64,000 nt of DNA from Acanthosoma haemorrhoidale (lineage: Eukaryota > Arthropoda > Insecta > Hemiptera > Acanthosomatidae): contig OV884013.1 of the NCBI GenBank assembly GCA_930367205.1, positions 121,559,827 through 121,623,826 of the forward strand, in the 5' to 3' direction. Positions within the stretch are counted from its first letter, which is position 1, and every line of letters begins with the position of its first letter. The notes under the pieces were generated by a model that saw only the letters and a list, made by a program, of their open reading frames with translations, searched no databases and was not told the origin of the DNA. The position numbers and the translations under genes are program-made. This document shows, piece after piece, positions 1 through 10,936 of this stretch.

Positions 1-571
1 CGATAGAGGGTTTGAAGATAAGAGATAGCGGAGATAAGAAGATAATAATATATTCGGGATATTCTGCTAAGGGTGGGTGCTGAAGTGAAGGCTATGAGCA
101 GACATCGGCAGACATGACTGAATGTTTGGAAGCTTCAAGGGCTGAAATCCGTTGATATCCCATCCTTGAAGTATGTCGGGTATGTGTTGGAAAAAGGCGA
201 ACAGAAGAATAGCACATGCGCGTATCGAAGACTATCGACGTGTTAAACCCATAAAGTATACGTATTAATAATATACTAACTACTGAGTACCATAATCAAT
301 ACGGTTCTCCGACGTTTAGAAACAGTTTAAGTGTTAGGGATAATTATTAATGTTAAGTATCGATAAGGTTATTTTAAATAAAAATACGATGTAGATTAAG
401 AAATCCTTTATTATTTAATACTAAAACCTGATATTCTTATTTATTGGTTATTTAATGTCCCCACGTGGTCATATATTAAGTTTAACCCTAAGAGGTTAAA
501 TTTGAATTTTAGGGTTTTCATTATAAGGTAAAATATATTAATAATATCCCGACTAGCAATTCACAAAAATA
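1..571. other. Unrecognised AT-rich DNA
   Basis: No open frame of note and no recognised repeat. The stretch ends at the TA target site of the first Tigger-1 element. Confidence 0.5.
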
Positions 572-573
572 TA

Positions 574-1561
574 CAGTGGTATCCCGATATTTCGTATCCC
601 GATTATTCGTATTTCCGGCTAATTCGTACTAATTTGCCGGTCCCCAGAGAAAATCCCGGTAAGTGGTATAAAAACAATGCATTTCAGTCCCCTCGGTAAT
701 TCGTATTATTTTTATGCTTGAGGTCACTTAAAACGTCTTATAATACGTATTTACAGCTTAAAAACCTCGTTAATTCGTACTGTTTCAAGAAATGGAAAGA
801 GGACAGTGCGAGACCAGAGAGCAGAATGAGTGCGAGATAAATGTTTTCTATAAAATCCCATATGTAATTCGTACTCTTTTTACTGAAAGGAAATAAGGAG
901 AGGAGAGAGGGAAAGTTTTAGGAATTGTACTAAGCTTTTCTTTCGTTTCTACAGTTCAGTCTCGTTTTCGTTATCGTTGTGACACGTTACCTTGCCTCCG
1001 AAAAAAGTTAGCCTCTCTATTAAAGAGAAACAACAAATCATAAACGCCGTGGCCAGTGGCTTTAAGCAAATTGACGTATCCAAGCGTTTTAACGTCCCTC
1101 GTTCCACGATCGTATCAATCCTGAAGAACTTTCCTAACATCAAGCAGCAAAGTAAAACGTTTCAAGACTGGTGATTACCCACAACCTGAAGGGAACTTAA
1201 AAAAGTGGTTCGCGCAAGCAAGAAATTCAAATGTACCAGTTGGAGGAAATATACAAAGGAATTGACAATACCCGCCTGCAAGGATTGCGTCAAAAAAAAA
1301 AATACGGATTTTTTTTTGTACAAATGATTGGTGTTTATTTAATCTAGAACATAAGTATGTACATATTTTGTATTGTTTAGTTTAGTGTTAAGCAGTGTTT
1401 ATTGCATAGTTTTATCCTTATTACAATGTAAACATACTTCTTAATACATACATGTTGGCATTAATACGTTTTTTAATTTTGTACTCCCGATACTTGGTAT
1501 TCCCGATAATTCGTACCGAACTGTCAGTCCCTTGACAATACGAATTATCGGGATTCTACTG
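574..1561 (+). mobile_element. Tigger-1 (pogo/Tigger) internally deleted copy 1
   Basis: The element begins CAGTGGTATCCCGAT and ends ATCGGGATTCTACTG, which are imperfect inverted termini. It is flanked by TA at 572-573 and 1562-1563, the target site of pogo/Tigger elements. At about 988 bp it is far shorter than an autonomous element. It keeps the 5' region and the start of the transposase gene, then jumps to an AT-rich 3' region. Nearly the same layout is seen at 7042-8015, so the deletion predates the spread of these copies. The terminal motif CCGATAATTCGTA recurs inside the 5' region. Confidence 0.85.
992..1174 (+). pseudogene. Tigger-1 transposase N terminus (CENP-B-type HTH), broken
   Basis: The frame reads (T)PPKKVSLSIKEKQQIIN... 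then GFKQIDVSKRFNVPRSTI and ILKN. This is the psq/CENP-B N-terminal helix-turn-helix that binds the ends of pogo/Tigger elements. The initiator is TTG here but ATG in the copy at 7440, so the start codon has probably been lost. After ILKN the copy has a small deletion, and the frame closes just before the GDYPQLEE segment that the other copies carry. No DDE catalytic domain is present. It would bind DNA at most and could not transpose. Confidence 0.75.
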
Positions 1562-1563
1562 TA

Positions 1564-2287
1564 TATGTAAATCATAGTATGGTGCTAATCCTTTGGCATC
1601 AAGGACATATTGTTTTTCAAATCTCAGGTCATTGTTGTATCTCCAGAGACGAACCGCAAGGCCTGTGCCATTAATACCTGAGCTAGAACAAAAGGGATTT
1701 TTTGCACTGTGTGATTGGGCCCTCTGTTCTCCGGAGTCAGGTGACTGCAACTCAGCCCTGCACTGTCCTACAATCCCTCGTTACACGGCCATTCATCCCC
1801 GACACACCAGCGGCTCCTGCAGCTGCGAACTGATTGAGTTATAGGCCTGCTCTGACGCCCGGTAACGAGTCATTCAGCCGCCGTCAGTGCCCGTTAGTCA
1901 GGTAATTGGGTATCCGTCTGTCTGATCGCAGTCACGGAGGGCCAGTTCTCTCGTTTGTGAGGGGAACCCAAAAGGCGGAGGCTGGAATCCCGTTAACGAC
2001 GGTTTGTTTGTCATTAATCAATGTTCAAATCGCACATAATCATAACTTCATTGCAAGATTCGTATGTTTTTGTATACATTTATCGCCATATGAGTTATTC
2101 TTTGGTAAATCAACGAAAACGTTTGCCTCAATGGAGAAAATATCTGTTAACGGTCCAATAGAATAGTTCATTTTCTTCAGTGAGTATAACAACGAAGCCG
2201 CTTAATAATTTTTAAACATTTACGTAATTTAAGAAAAAAATGCTGGCACTGTTGGTAGTGTGCGTAACTCTTTTCAAGTTAATGGAT
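1564..2287. other. Unrecognised GC-richer block
   Basis: The part from about 1600 to 2000 is visibly more GC-rich than its surroundings. It has short open frames on both strands (83 and 86 residues on plus, 64 on minus), none of which I recognise. It could be an old unique regulatory or repeat segment. Nothing shows that it is coding. Confidence 0.35.
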
Positions 2288-2530
2288 ACATGATTTTTTT
2301 TTTTTTTTATATCCCCTTGTTACAAAATATAGATTCTACAAACGAATCTATTCACAATTGCTTCATTGTATTTCCTGTAGCTTGTCTACATTTTATACAA
2401 ATTCTGTTTTCTACTAATAGTGATCTCTATTGTACAAAAGTATAATGATGTACATTATACATTAATGGAAGTGATGGGGCTCAAGGTATTTATCATAGAC
2501 TTAAAAGTAACTTACATCTAATTATAAAAC
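2288..2530 (-). mobile_element. J2a LINE 3' UTR fragment
   Basis: Reading the minus strand, this is a J2a 3' untranslated region ending in a poly(A) that appears as poly(T) at about 2290-2305. It shares the TTTCCTGTAGC / CTACA segment and the row of short AT motifs with 3741-4022 and 63283-63760. The hairpin core GTGATGGGGCTCA at 2471-2483 has lost its outer pairs. No coding sequence remains. Confidence 0.65.
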
Positions 2531-2649
2531 CGCCATATGGTACAGCTTAACAATAAATTACTATTATACATTTATGAAATATTTTACTGGAAACTGAGTC
2601 TGTTAGGATTTCGTTAAATACGACAGAATATCATTTAATAACATCTATT

Positions 2650-2812
2650 TTTTTTAATAATATATAACCCCTTTATTTATTATACAATATGTGAACAAAC
2701 TGAACAATATTTACAGATTTATCCTCTTACTGCATGCACAGATGCATTCGAAGGAGGGTAGAACTACATCACTTTATATTTTTGAAGTTAAAAGGTCAAA
2801 TAACCCCTTTTC
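2650..2812 (-). mobile_element. J2b LINE 3' UTR fragment
   Basis: Matches the 3' UTR at 42885-43060 and 55010-55200, including ACAATATGTGAACA, the CTCCTCTTACTGCATGC block and GCATTCGAAGGAGG. It is truncated before the conserved GGTGATGGGGCTCACC hairpin. Untranslated sequence only. Confidence 0.65.
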
Positions 2813-3065
2813 CTATTTCGATGTCGAGTTGGTCCATAAATAGATAATTTATTCATTGGAAATCAAAACATGTCCTATTATATCGGTACACAATATAAGA
2901 GTTGTAAAAATAGACCTGTCATTGATCGGCTAAGCTCGCAAATTATAATGATTGTGCCATTGACTCGTATTTATATAGAAAAAATAACAAATAATTATTA
3001 TATACAATTGTATATAATTAGTTTTCGTATTTTGTTTATACATTTACAACAGTTCCATATGCTTA

Positions 3066-3445
3066 TTTTTTCGTTTTCTTCATATTCTCTTGTTATTACA
3101 AATTATGGAAATCAGTACAGACCACGTATATGAATCTATTTACAATAGGTCATTCATTATGTGTCCTGTAGCTTGGCTACCTTGTAAACTTTTAATAATT
3201 TTACATTGAAATTTGTGATTGTTACAATGGTATAATGTGCATTGTCTATAAATGTTTAAAAAGGGACGGGGCTCACCTTATGAATCATAAAAATTAAAAC
3301 CAACTCATATTTAACCAAAAAAAAAACCTCAATTTAATTTCCCCACGACAGTCTGTTGCCATCGATGCGGGAGGGGTGGGGGTCATAGTATTAAACACTG
3401 GGTTTGTTAGGTGCTGCAACGAGTCAAAAAACATGATGTGTTACC
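3066..3445 (-). mobile_element. J2a LINE fragment: end of ORF plus 3' UTR
   Basis: On the minus strand the segment runs from a remnant of the reverse-transcriptase C terminus (about 3445 to 3335, matching the 63747-64000 copy around the CTGTTGCCATCGATGCGGG block) into the J2a 3' UTR. The 3' end lies near 3066, next to a T-rich run. The conserved hairpin is decayed, reading GGGACGGGGCTCACC at 3263-3277. There is no intact frame. Confidence 0.6.
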
Positions 3446-3548
3446 GTAGCTTTCTTGTAGTTTGTCCCAACAATATCAGAGATGTGTACATGCTAAAAAG
3501 CACCGGACGAAATACGCTCCTTTAGGAACCCCACAAGTCACATAAAAT

Positions 3549-3720
3549 GTTTTTTTTTTTTTTTTTTTTTTTCTAAGCTCTCTATTAGAATTTTCGGATG
3601 AGGGATAAATATAAAATATTTAGGGTGATCGGATCCTTGTACTAGGAGGACCTGCTTGAAGGTGGTGTGAGAGGAGTAAGGAGTGTGGGAATCCTCGGTG
3701 GAGGTTGATTGTTGCGGTAC
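3549..3720 (-). mobile_element. J3 LINE 3' end with poly(A)
   Basis: The reverse complement of this segment matches the 3' UTR of the J3 copy at about 27475-27637, including GGATTCCCACACTCC, CCTTCAAGCAGGTCC and the end GAGCTTAG followed by poly(A). The tail shows as poly(T) at 3549-3572. Truncated at 5', with no coding part. Confidence 0.7.
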
Positions 3721-3735
3721 AAAGACATCGAAATC

Positions 3736-3740
<5 letters not shown>

Positions 3741-3769
<29 letters not shown>

Positions 3770-4022
3770 CTTCATAGCCCCTTTAAATTTACAGATAATT
3801 ATATATAATTATAGATCCTCAGGCGAATCTATTTACAAATTATTTTGTATTTCCTGTAGCATCACTACATTATATACAGGTTTTGTTATTTTATAGAAAT
3901 TATATAATGTATAAACAAGTATAATGACATAAATTATACGTGACTTGACGAAACTGACTAATAAGGTGATGGGGCTCACCTTTTTGATCAACCTTAAAAC
4001 TAACTTACATACTAATTCTTAT
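3741..4022 (-). mobile_element. J2a LINE 3' UTR, uninterrupted copy
   Basis: The poly(T) at 3740-3769 is the poly(A) tail read from the other strand. The segment matches 63283-63760 almost throughout and keeps the hairpin GGTGATGGGGCTCACC at 3965-3980. At 3884-3900 it shows TGTTATTTTATAGAAAT unbroken, the empty version of the site that carries a J3 insertion at 63414. It is cut off at 4022 relative to the 63 kb copy. Confidence 0.75.
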
Positions 4023-5651
4023 CATTATGTAAGTTAGTAAGTTAGTATGAAATGTGGTAACGCAAATCTTTTTTAACGATATTGCAACAAATAAAGTCAC
4101 GAGAGCCAACAATAATCGCCTATATAATTGAGTCACTTTTTTCTCACTCGTTCAATAAGATTTTAAGAAAAATTACAATCTTCCCTGATATGGCAATGGG
4201 TGATTGCCATTGATGAATTATCTCATTCATACCATACGTGTATATCTAGATATAGTTCCTTTACTTGGAAGTATACTAATACCAATAACTACTAGTATGA
4301 TAAATGCTTTTTAGTGGCCTTTGAATTACGCAAGGCCCTGCAGTGTATTATCGCTCTGCATAATTAACATAATACCTGCTTATAATTACTTGCTCTGTAG
4401 ATCGAGCAGCTGTTTTAATTCAACGTCCTCTCAAGAGCCCGTACTCTTGGCGGACCCCCTCCGTCTTCACGAAGCCTACAGCCCCCTCCCCACTTCTTCA
4501 AGGGTTAAGGGTACTTCTGTTTGTTCGCTACGGTTTCTATTTAACTTTACCTCTCCTCGAGGGGAAAAGAAAACTCGGGACGAGTGTGGGCAACTCTTCC
4601 GCGGACTTTGCCTGGCCTCCGAGAATCGCTAATAGTTCCCATGCGCCCCTTCCCGTTGTGCTGCCAATAGGCTCACCGAAGCTCATTCAACTATTCAACG
4701 TAAATTTATAAAAGCTTTCGTTACATACTACAGAATTACGACTTGACTGTAACGAGAGAGCTGTCCTAATGAAGGTATCCTTAAAAATGATGAGATGGTG
4801 GCCCTGGAGGTGATGAATTGAAAATATAATAATATAGGCCTTCAGGTGTTCTTCGCTTACTTAGGCTTGGGCTCGAGTACTAGGGCCTCTCATGAAACAT
4901 CCGAGTACGGAGTGTAGCTGGCACTTATGTTATCAGAACATGCAGAGTGTGAGTGATCCTACATTTGCTCTCCGGGATAATACGGTCCCTAATATTTGTG
5001 ATCGGACTGGCCTTCATCCTGTTCTTCGGCTGATAAGTTACAAATCTTAACCCGCTATCATGTTTACTAATGCATCTGTCATCTGCATTTATTAATGTGC
5101 TCCGTGAGATCTGTAACAGCCATGGGGCAATCATGTTTTCATCTATTTGAATGTACTATGATAGTTACTTAGTCAGTCTTAGCCGTAAAATATGACCGAA
5201 TCTACCAGGAAATTCCCTATTTCTGTAGCTTTTCTACATGGGATAAGCAGCCATTTTTCATTTTTATATTGAATAAACATGAAATCATATAAACATTTAG
5301 TATTTAGACGGACTATCGAGCTAAATAATACATGACGACATATACATTTTATTAATTGTTAAAATTTCTTGTAAAATAATAATTATGTTGTGCCTGTTAC
5401 TACATTAGATTACATGTATAATAAGCCCCACGACAAGATTAATGGTGAGATCGTCCCACGAGAAACATAACGCATTTTAATAAAGGGTTATTGTCCGTAA
5501 TGAAAAAGGTTTTTCGAAGTACCATCGTATCGAATGGGAAGGTAATTGTAGTTTAACGCCCTGTGTGAGCTAATATGGTTCTCAAACCATTTGCATGTCT
5601 TCTATGTTTTTTCTTGAGAATAGGTATGTTTGCAATGTTTTTTTATATATA
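4023..5651. other. Unrecognised intergenic DNA
   Basis: Contains a GC-richer island at about 4320-4640 with an open frame of 103 residues that resembles no family I know. A weak J2a-like patch (TTTCTGTAGC...CTACAT) lies near 5220-5240. No gene is supported. Confidence 0.4.
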
Positions 5652-6012
5652 TAACTTGTTTATTGCGCTAAAATTACAATCTGCCTTATTAGGCAATAAG
5701 TAATTGTGATAAATGTTCTCATTCATACAATATTTACAAACAGGCCAAATACACATTGTTGTCACCTCCCTTGCATGCGAAAGAGAATGCGGAGTCTTGG
5801 GAAGTCCCCCACGCTCCTCCGTCAGCCGCGTCACCGGATACGAGCCGAGGCAGGCCAACAGCGCGAGAGCCACATACGCTCAGGACATGATTGGAGAAAC
5901 TTGCCATTGCCAGGGCTCCTATTGCTACGCACTTATAGCAGGTCACGAGGCCACTGCCGTTTCAGTCTCCGAGGAGGATTGTAGGGATGAGTGGTGCAGT
6001 GCAATGACTGTG
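5652..6012 (-). mobile_element. J1 LINE 3' fragment
   Basis: Minus-strand J1 that runs from just after the C-terminal coding end (the CTCCGAGGAGGATTG block, which encodes the PPRRLK motif in better copies) through the full 3' UTR. It keeps the terminal hairpin as CTGCCTTATTAGGCAA near 5681-5696. Truncated at 5' near 6012. Several short open frames here are only frame shadows of the element. Confidence 0.75.
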
Positions 6013-6106
6013 CTGTATGCAATGTAACAAACAATCTTTAGCGCATAATATTATCACATTGTGTGGTAAGATCTAGCCTGGATTGTTAATAACGGGTTAA
6101 TTACAG

Positions 6107-6175
6107 GAGGTCTCGAAGCCATTGACGCTTCAATATCTCAGGAGGACTGTAGAGATGTGTGGAGCAAGGCATTTC
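6107..6175 (-). repeat. Old J1-like relic beside a younger J1
   Basis: AGGAGGTCTCGAAGCCATTG and the following 50 bases line up with the GGTCACGAGGCCACTGCCG block of the J1 copy ending 95 bp to the left, at visibly lower identity. The order and orientation are the same. It is either an older independent fragment or a diverged partial duplication. Confidence 0.45.
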
Positions 6176-7039
6176 TAAGGTATAACTAATTGGATTCATT
6201 TTAATTCTGTTTACTTTGATTACCTAGCCCCTGATATTGAGTCGACTGAACGAAATGTTTAATATAGAAAATAGTGTTGTCATAATGTTTATTATATTAG
6301 AATAGATCACATCACTTGTGGTAAACCATTGAAATGTCAATCAGGGGAAATGATTGCTATTCAGAATGTTCGCCAGGCGTAGGCTTCACCTGGTCCCGCA
6401 AAGTTGTCTCTCTCATTAACCAACTACAACTTTAAATAATAGGAAAAAAAGTTAGAGAGAACTACTAATGGATTTTCCCTTTTTCTTTTTCATTCCATTG
6501 TGAAAACTTTTATTCGGAAAGTTTTTCTTTCCCTTCGATGGAGATATTTGGCGGAGCTTAGAAGACTCGAGAGAACCTTGTCCTGCCAGTTCGGATCCCT
6601 CGTTATAACACTGTTTAAGGCTTTCTTCCCTGCCATGTCGATCGCGGTTGTTCAAGTTTAAAACAGCATTATCAATACATTTTGATTTAAGTTAAATAAT
6701 TTAAGTTGGTTTTCTGGCTTGAGATATGCGAAGCTAAAGACGGTTGTAAGCTCAACTAGACTTAACTCCTTGCTTGATATTGATAAGGTTTAATTATACA
6801 GCCTCGTCAAAGTTGTAGAATATTGCCCCCCCCCCCCTTACTAGAAAAAATAAACGACTTATGAACTGTTTTCATTGGAAATGTCTTTGAGATACCAAAA
6901 GACTGACACCTTACGCATCGTCACGCTGAATGCTACTTATGTCGGCAAGACGGCGTTACTTCCTCGACCAAACATAGTCGACTAAAACCCCATTAAACGT
7001 GAAATACACCATTCATTCAGAAAATCTTGCTTATCCGAC
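6176..7039. other. Unrecognised AT-rich DNA
   Basis: Nothing coding is supported. A C11 run occurs near 6827-6838. Confidence 0.45.
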
Positions 7040-7041
7040 TA

Positions 7042-8015
7042 CAGTAGAATCCCGATTATTCCCATTCCCGGCTAATTCCTACAAATTTGCCGGTCCCCAG
7101 AGAAAATCCCGGTAAGTGGTATAAAAACAATGCATTTCAGTCCCCTCGTTAATTCGTATTATTTATATGCTCTAGGTCACTTAAAACGCCTTATAATACA
7201 TATTTCCAGCTTAAAAACCTCGTTAATTCGTACTGTTTCAAGAAAGGGAAAGAGGACAGTGAGAGACCAGAGAGCAGAATGAGTGCGAGATAAATGTTTT
7301 CTATGAAATCCCATAAGTAATTCGTACTCTTTTTACTGAAAGGAAATAAGGAGAGGAGAGAAAGTTTTAGGAATTGTACTAAGCTTTTCTTTCGTTTCTA
7401 CAGTTCAGTCTCGTTTTGTTATCGTTGTGACACGTTACCATGCCTCCGAAAAAAGTTAGCCTCTCTATTAAAGAGAAACAACAAATCATAAACGCCGTGG
7501 TCAATGGCTTTAAGCAAATTGACGTATCCAAGCGTTTTAACGTCCCTCGTTCTCCGATCACATCAATCCTGAAGAACAAGGACAAAATCACTTCCCAGAC
7601 AACAAGCGGCAAAGTACTTCAAGGCTGGTGATTACCCACAACTTGAAGAGAACTTAAAAAATGTGTTCGCGCAAGCAAGGAATTCAAATGTACCAGTTAG
7701 AGGAAATATACAAAGGAATTGACAATACCCGTCTATAAGGATTGCGTTAAAAAAAATTACGGATGTTTTTCGTACAAATGATTGCTGTTTATTTAATCTA
7801 GAACATAAGTATGTACATATTTTTTATTGCATGTATTGTTTATTGTTTAGTTTAGTATTAAGAAGTGTTTATTGCATATTTTTTATTCTTACTACATTTT
7901 ACATACTTCTTAATACATACATGTTTGTATTAATACGTTTTTTTAATTTTGTACTCCCGATAATTCGTATCAAACTGCCAGTCCCTTGACAATACGAATT
8001 ATCGGGATTCTACTG
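7042..8015 (+). mobile_element. Tigger-1 internally deleted copy 2
   Basis: Starts CAGTAGAATCCCGATTATT, ends ATCGGGATTCTACTG, and is flanked by TA at 7040-7041 and 8016-8017. The inverted termini match better than in copy 1. About 974 bp long, with the same order of 5' region, HTH reading frame, frame break and AT-rich 3' region as copy 1. Both copies lack the DDE region, so they look like one non-autonomous lineage moved in trans. Confidence 0.87.
7440..7700 (+). pseudogene. Tigger-1 transposase N terminus with two HTH halves, frameshifted
   Basis: An ATG at 7440 opens MPPKKVSLSIKEKQQIIN, then FKQIDVSKRFNVPRSPI and ILKNKDKITSQ, a typical pogo/Tigger psq-type HTH. The frame stops at 7629. 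One base out of frame the protein continues KYFKAGDYPQLEENLKNVF and ARNSNVPVRG, the second CENP-B-type DNA-binding half. The in-frame version of this junction survives in the minus-strand copy at 27638-27871, which marks the break here as a frameshift. The catalytic domain is absent. Confidence 0.75.
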
Positions 8016-8017
8016 TA

Positions 8018-9169
8018 TTTCTTTCAATCGCTCCTGTCTCGTCAGTACGTACACACTTTGGAGCAATACTTCCTTCGCCCATCCATCATTCTTCCCTCTC
8101 AAGTTTTCAATGATACGCTCATTATCACTTTTATTCCTTCCTCTCAACCTGCCACTATCTAACCTAGAGTTATAATTACATTATAAAGATTCCTCTCCAA
8201 TATATGAACAATTCTTACAGCTTCGTTTATCAGAAACATAATTAGCTGTTATTATGATGTGTATCCATAGACCAGGTGTTGGTCTTATGTATGAGTATCA
8301 TATGTGAAATCATCGGTTGAATTATGGACAGTATTCTGCCGGGGTTTCCATTGTACTTGGCTATTAGTAGATGGTGCTCTACGCACATACATATATATTA
8401 TGTATGCCCTAGGTATATACAACGGGACATATTAGCACCGTATTTTATCCCGAATTAAAATAAATCTGTCCCAGGCTGAAGCTGTTTAGGATTTATGCGG
8501 GCTGACAAGTCAGGAGCAAGCAGGGGCGCTATGTAAATCCTTCCTACCCACTTGTCTGCATATTATACCCGCCTTTTTCTTTTATTTTCCTCAAAAGAAA
8601 ATGCTAATCCGTCTGTATGCTCTTCCAGCTGCGGCAATGTCAGCGGAAAACCTTACGGATTTTTGCATACTCGTTCCGGTTTTAGAGTCCTGCCATGTGT
8701 GGTCTGATTGTTCCCAAAACAGGCGATAGGGGGTCGAGTTTAAAAATCGTTCACTCTTTTCTAATCTTGAAACTCTTTTTTTGTAAGCATTTCTAGTTAA
8801 AAAAAATTATCTACTATAAATACTATAAAAATCCATCAAATAAGACTTTTAACGGATATTGAAACATTTCTCATTGTGGTTTATTGCTTGGACGGGTGGA
8901 TTAGTGCTGAAATTCCCATTAAAAAACAAAAACTGCACAAGAATTTTGATGAAAATATTATTGGGTTTATAAATTGTATTGTGCAATAGTTATTACAGCG
9001 ACCACTAACTACATAAGATAAATCACCCTATACTCTATTGTATATATATTTAAATTGGTTATAATACGTTGAAAATTAGTTTAAACAAATGTAAATAGCA
9101 TTACCAAACCATAAGTCATTGTAAATGTTGTAAACAATAAAAGACGCAGCTGCAAATAAACTAGTCAGA
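8018..9169. other. Unrecognised intergenic DNA
   Basis: No supported gene. A GC-richer patch lies at about 8460-8730. Confidence 0.4.
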
Positions 9170-9301
9170 GGCTGGGAGGGTTAGAGCGGGGGCGAGACCA
9201 GGCCTGGGTCACTGGCGAGAACAAAGCGCCACCGCAATCTGGGACATCATTGGCCACAATAACCAGTAATATGGTTGGCTACTAACGAGGCACAGTCGGG
9301 T

Positions 9302-9309
9302 ATAAATAG
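9302..9309 (+). promoter_or_regulatory. TATA box of LTR-like repeat A
   Basis: TATAAATA sits in a GC-rich setting (CGGGTATAAATAGACCCGG). The equivalent place in copies B and C reads AATAAATAGAAG. Promoter activity is inferred. Confidence 0.35.
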
Positions 9310-9555
9310 ACCCGGCTTTTTGGCTGTAAATCATTCTCACGACGGCTCTCAACTGGTGACCTGCAGCTGCGCTGATGTTTCAAGACTTGGCCTTCTCATT
9401 TATGAAAACCTCTGCATCTCTCTTACTAACCTCGCTATGTTTTAGTCCGGCCTTGTCAGACCCCACACTCTCCTAGTAGGATTCTCTGCCTTCGTCTCGC
9501 TAAAAGTAGGAGCTCCTTGGGAGAGACCTCTCCCTCGCGGACAACGGTTGCCGTG

Positions 9556-9570
9556 ATTGAGCTTAGGGGG

Positions 9571-9606
<36 letters not shown>
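9556..9606 (+). mobile_element. Micro-insertion: 15 bp of J3-type end plus poly(A)
   Basis: ATTGAGCTTAGGGGG followed by a run of about 36-38 A is flanked by the 13-bp direct repeat AACGGTTGCCGTG (9543-9555 and 9607-9619). Copy B of the same LTR-like repeat has no such insert at this point. GAGCTTAG before poly(A) is the J3 3' end seen at 27610. So this is an extremely 5'-truncated retrotransposition product, almost all tail. Confidence 0.7.
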
Positions 9607-9609
<3 letters not shown>

Positions 9610-9830
9610 GGTTGCCGTGGCCCTACAAATTTTACCTAGTAGTGTCTCCCACGGCAATTCAGCCTGCCTCTCTCTGGTTCACACTTGCCTTTGGGATCCG
9701 GACGGTTTTCGCCTACCCTCAGTTACCGAGTGTGAATTCGTGGTGATTTCAAGACCACATAAACTACCTACCCTATACCTCTTCTCCTGAACATAGTGCG
9801 TTTTAATCCCGGTCATAGCTTAATCGACCC

Positions 9831-10936
9831 TCACTTCGTCACCAGGGCTAGGGTAACTAGGCACCCCTCGTGACGACCCGACAATTTTCATTATTTTGAG
9901 CATAGTACTTACTAGAAATAGACTTTTTGTGCATTGTTACAAAAGAAATCGACAATTCGAATGTCACTGTTATTAACATTACATAAAGTTATTTGGATGT
10001 CGAACTGGCCTAATTGATATATATATATCTTGAGCTGTAATGAGCATTTTTATAAAATTAAAAAAATATTTGTACTTACGTAATATCTTTTTTTTTTGTT
10101 TCAGGTATGTACCCATGTCATATAATATGTGAGTATCTTGAAATGTTGCTTTTATTTTATTATATATATATATGCAAAAATATTAGGCATATATATCTAA
10201 TAACTAGATTACAGTTTGACCGGTCCATTTAAGACTTAAATTCGAGCCTACAGGTACAACATTTTGAATTTGAATGTTAGCAGTTGTTTAAGCATCTTTT
10301 TGATTTTTTAGCAGGGGCTTTTGACAGCGCATGCTCAGGCTATAGCATGAAAACATTCCCATCATACTAGGTATCTAGCTTCTAGATTTTATTCTGGACA
10401 GTTCCAAACAATAACCTCATCCTTGTTAGAAAAGGGTTTTTACGTCAGATATCTTGCTTGCATAAATTCTGTTTTACTTCAAATCAGAGTAGTATGAAAA
10501 TAAACTTGATAAGACCTAATCGGATATTGTAAGAAATTTGTTTTTGAGAGAGAATATGTGCTTGCACTGTATGCAGAAATGCGCAAAATAAAATCCAAAC
10601 GAGAAACCAGGAAATGAACATCACAACCTAGAATTTTACAGCACAAAGAAAACTAACATTGATCTGAAATAAAATTCCTAAATTTGTGACCAGTGTAGTA
10701 AAACCCATAAAAAAAAACAGGCACTTAGACATTTTAAGTTTATTCCCAAACTGTTTACGGTTGATTTAATGACTGAGAGAATTTCCAAATTTTCTTCATG
10801 GACCTCTCATCGTCATATCGACATTCCCTTTGGCTCATCGCCATTTCATCTCCGTATACCATATGCTAAAGTCCCTAATTGAGAAACATCGTATCCAATG
10901 TCAATATCATTGAACTCCTTCCACTGAGTAAAGTTA
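9831..10936. other. Unrecognised AT-rich DNA
   Basis: Short TA-rich runs near 10017-10030 and 10159-10172. No gene recognised. Confidence 0.45.

Larger units (their letters stand above)
9170..9830 (+). repeat. LTR-like repeat, copy A, with TATA box
   Basis: A GC-richer block with TATAAATAG at 9302-9310 and ordered landmarks shared with two other places: CCTCTGCATCTCTCTT, TTCGTCTCGCTAAAA, CCTTGGGAG, GCCCTACAAA, TTCACACTTG and CTGAACATA. The reverse complement of 44880-45260 carries the same series. A TATA box about 100 bp ahead of a conserved leader, with no protein coding, suggests a solo LTR or a promoter-bearing repeat end. Exact ends are uncertain. The copy is interrupted by a small poly(A) insertion (9556-9606). 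Confidence 0.5.

Noticed and set aside
5706..6027. Overlapping 92- and 104-codon plus-strand frames and 70-76-codon minus frames
   Set aside because: They all lie over the non-coding 3' UTR of a J1 LINE. The same frames recur over other J1 copies, so they are shadows of repeat sequence.
9119..9880. TGT...ACA as exact LTR borders of repeat A
   Set aside because: No matching 4-6 bp target duplication, and the borders do not agree with copy B, so only approximate limits are given.
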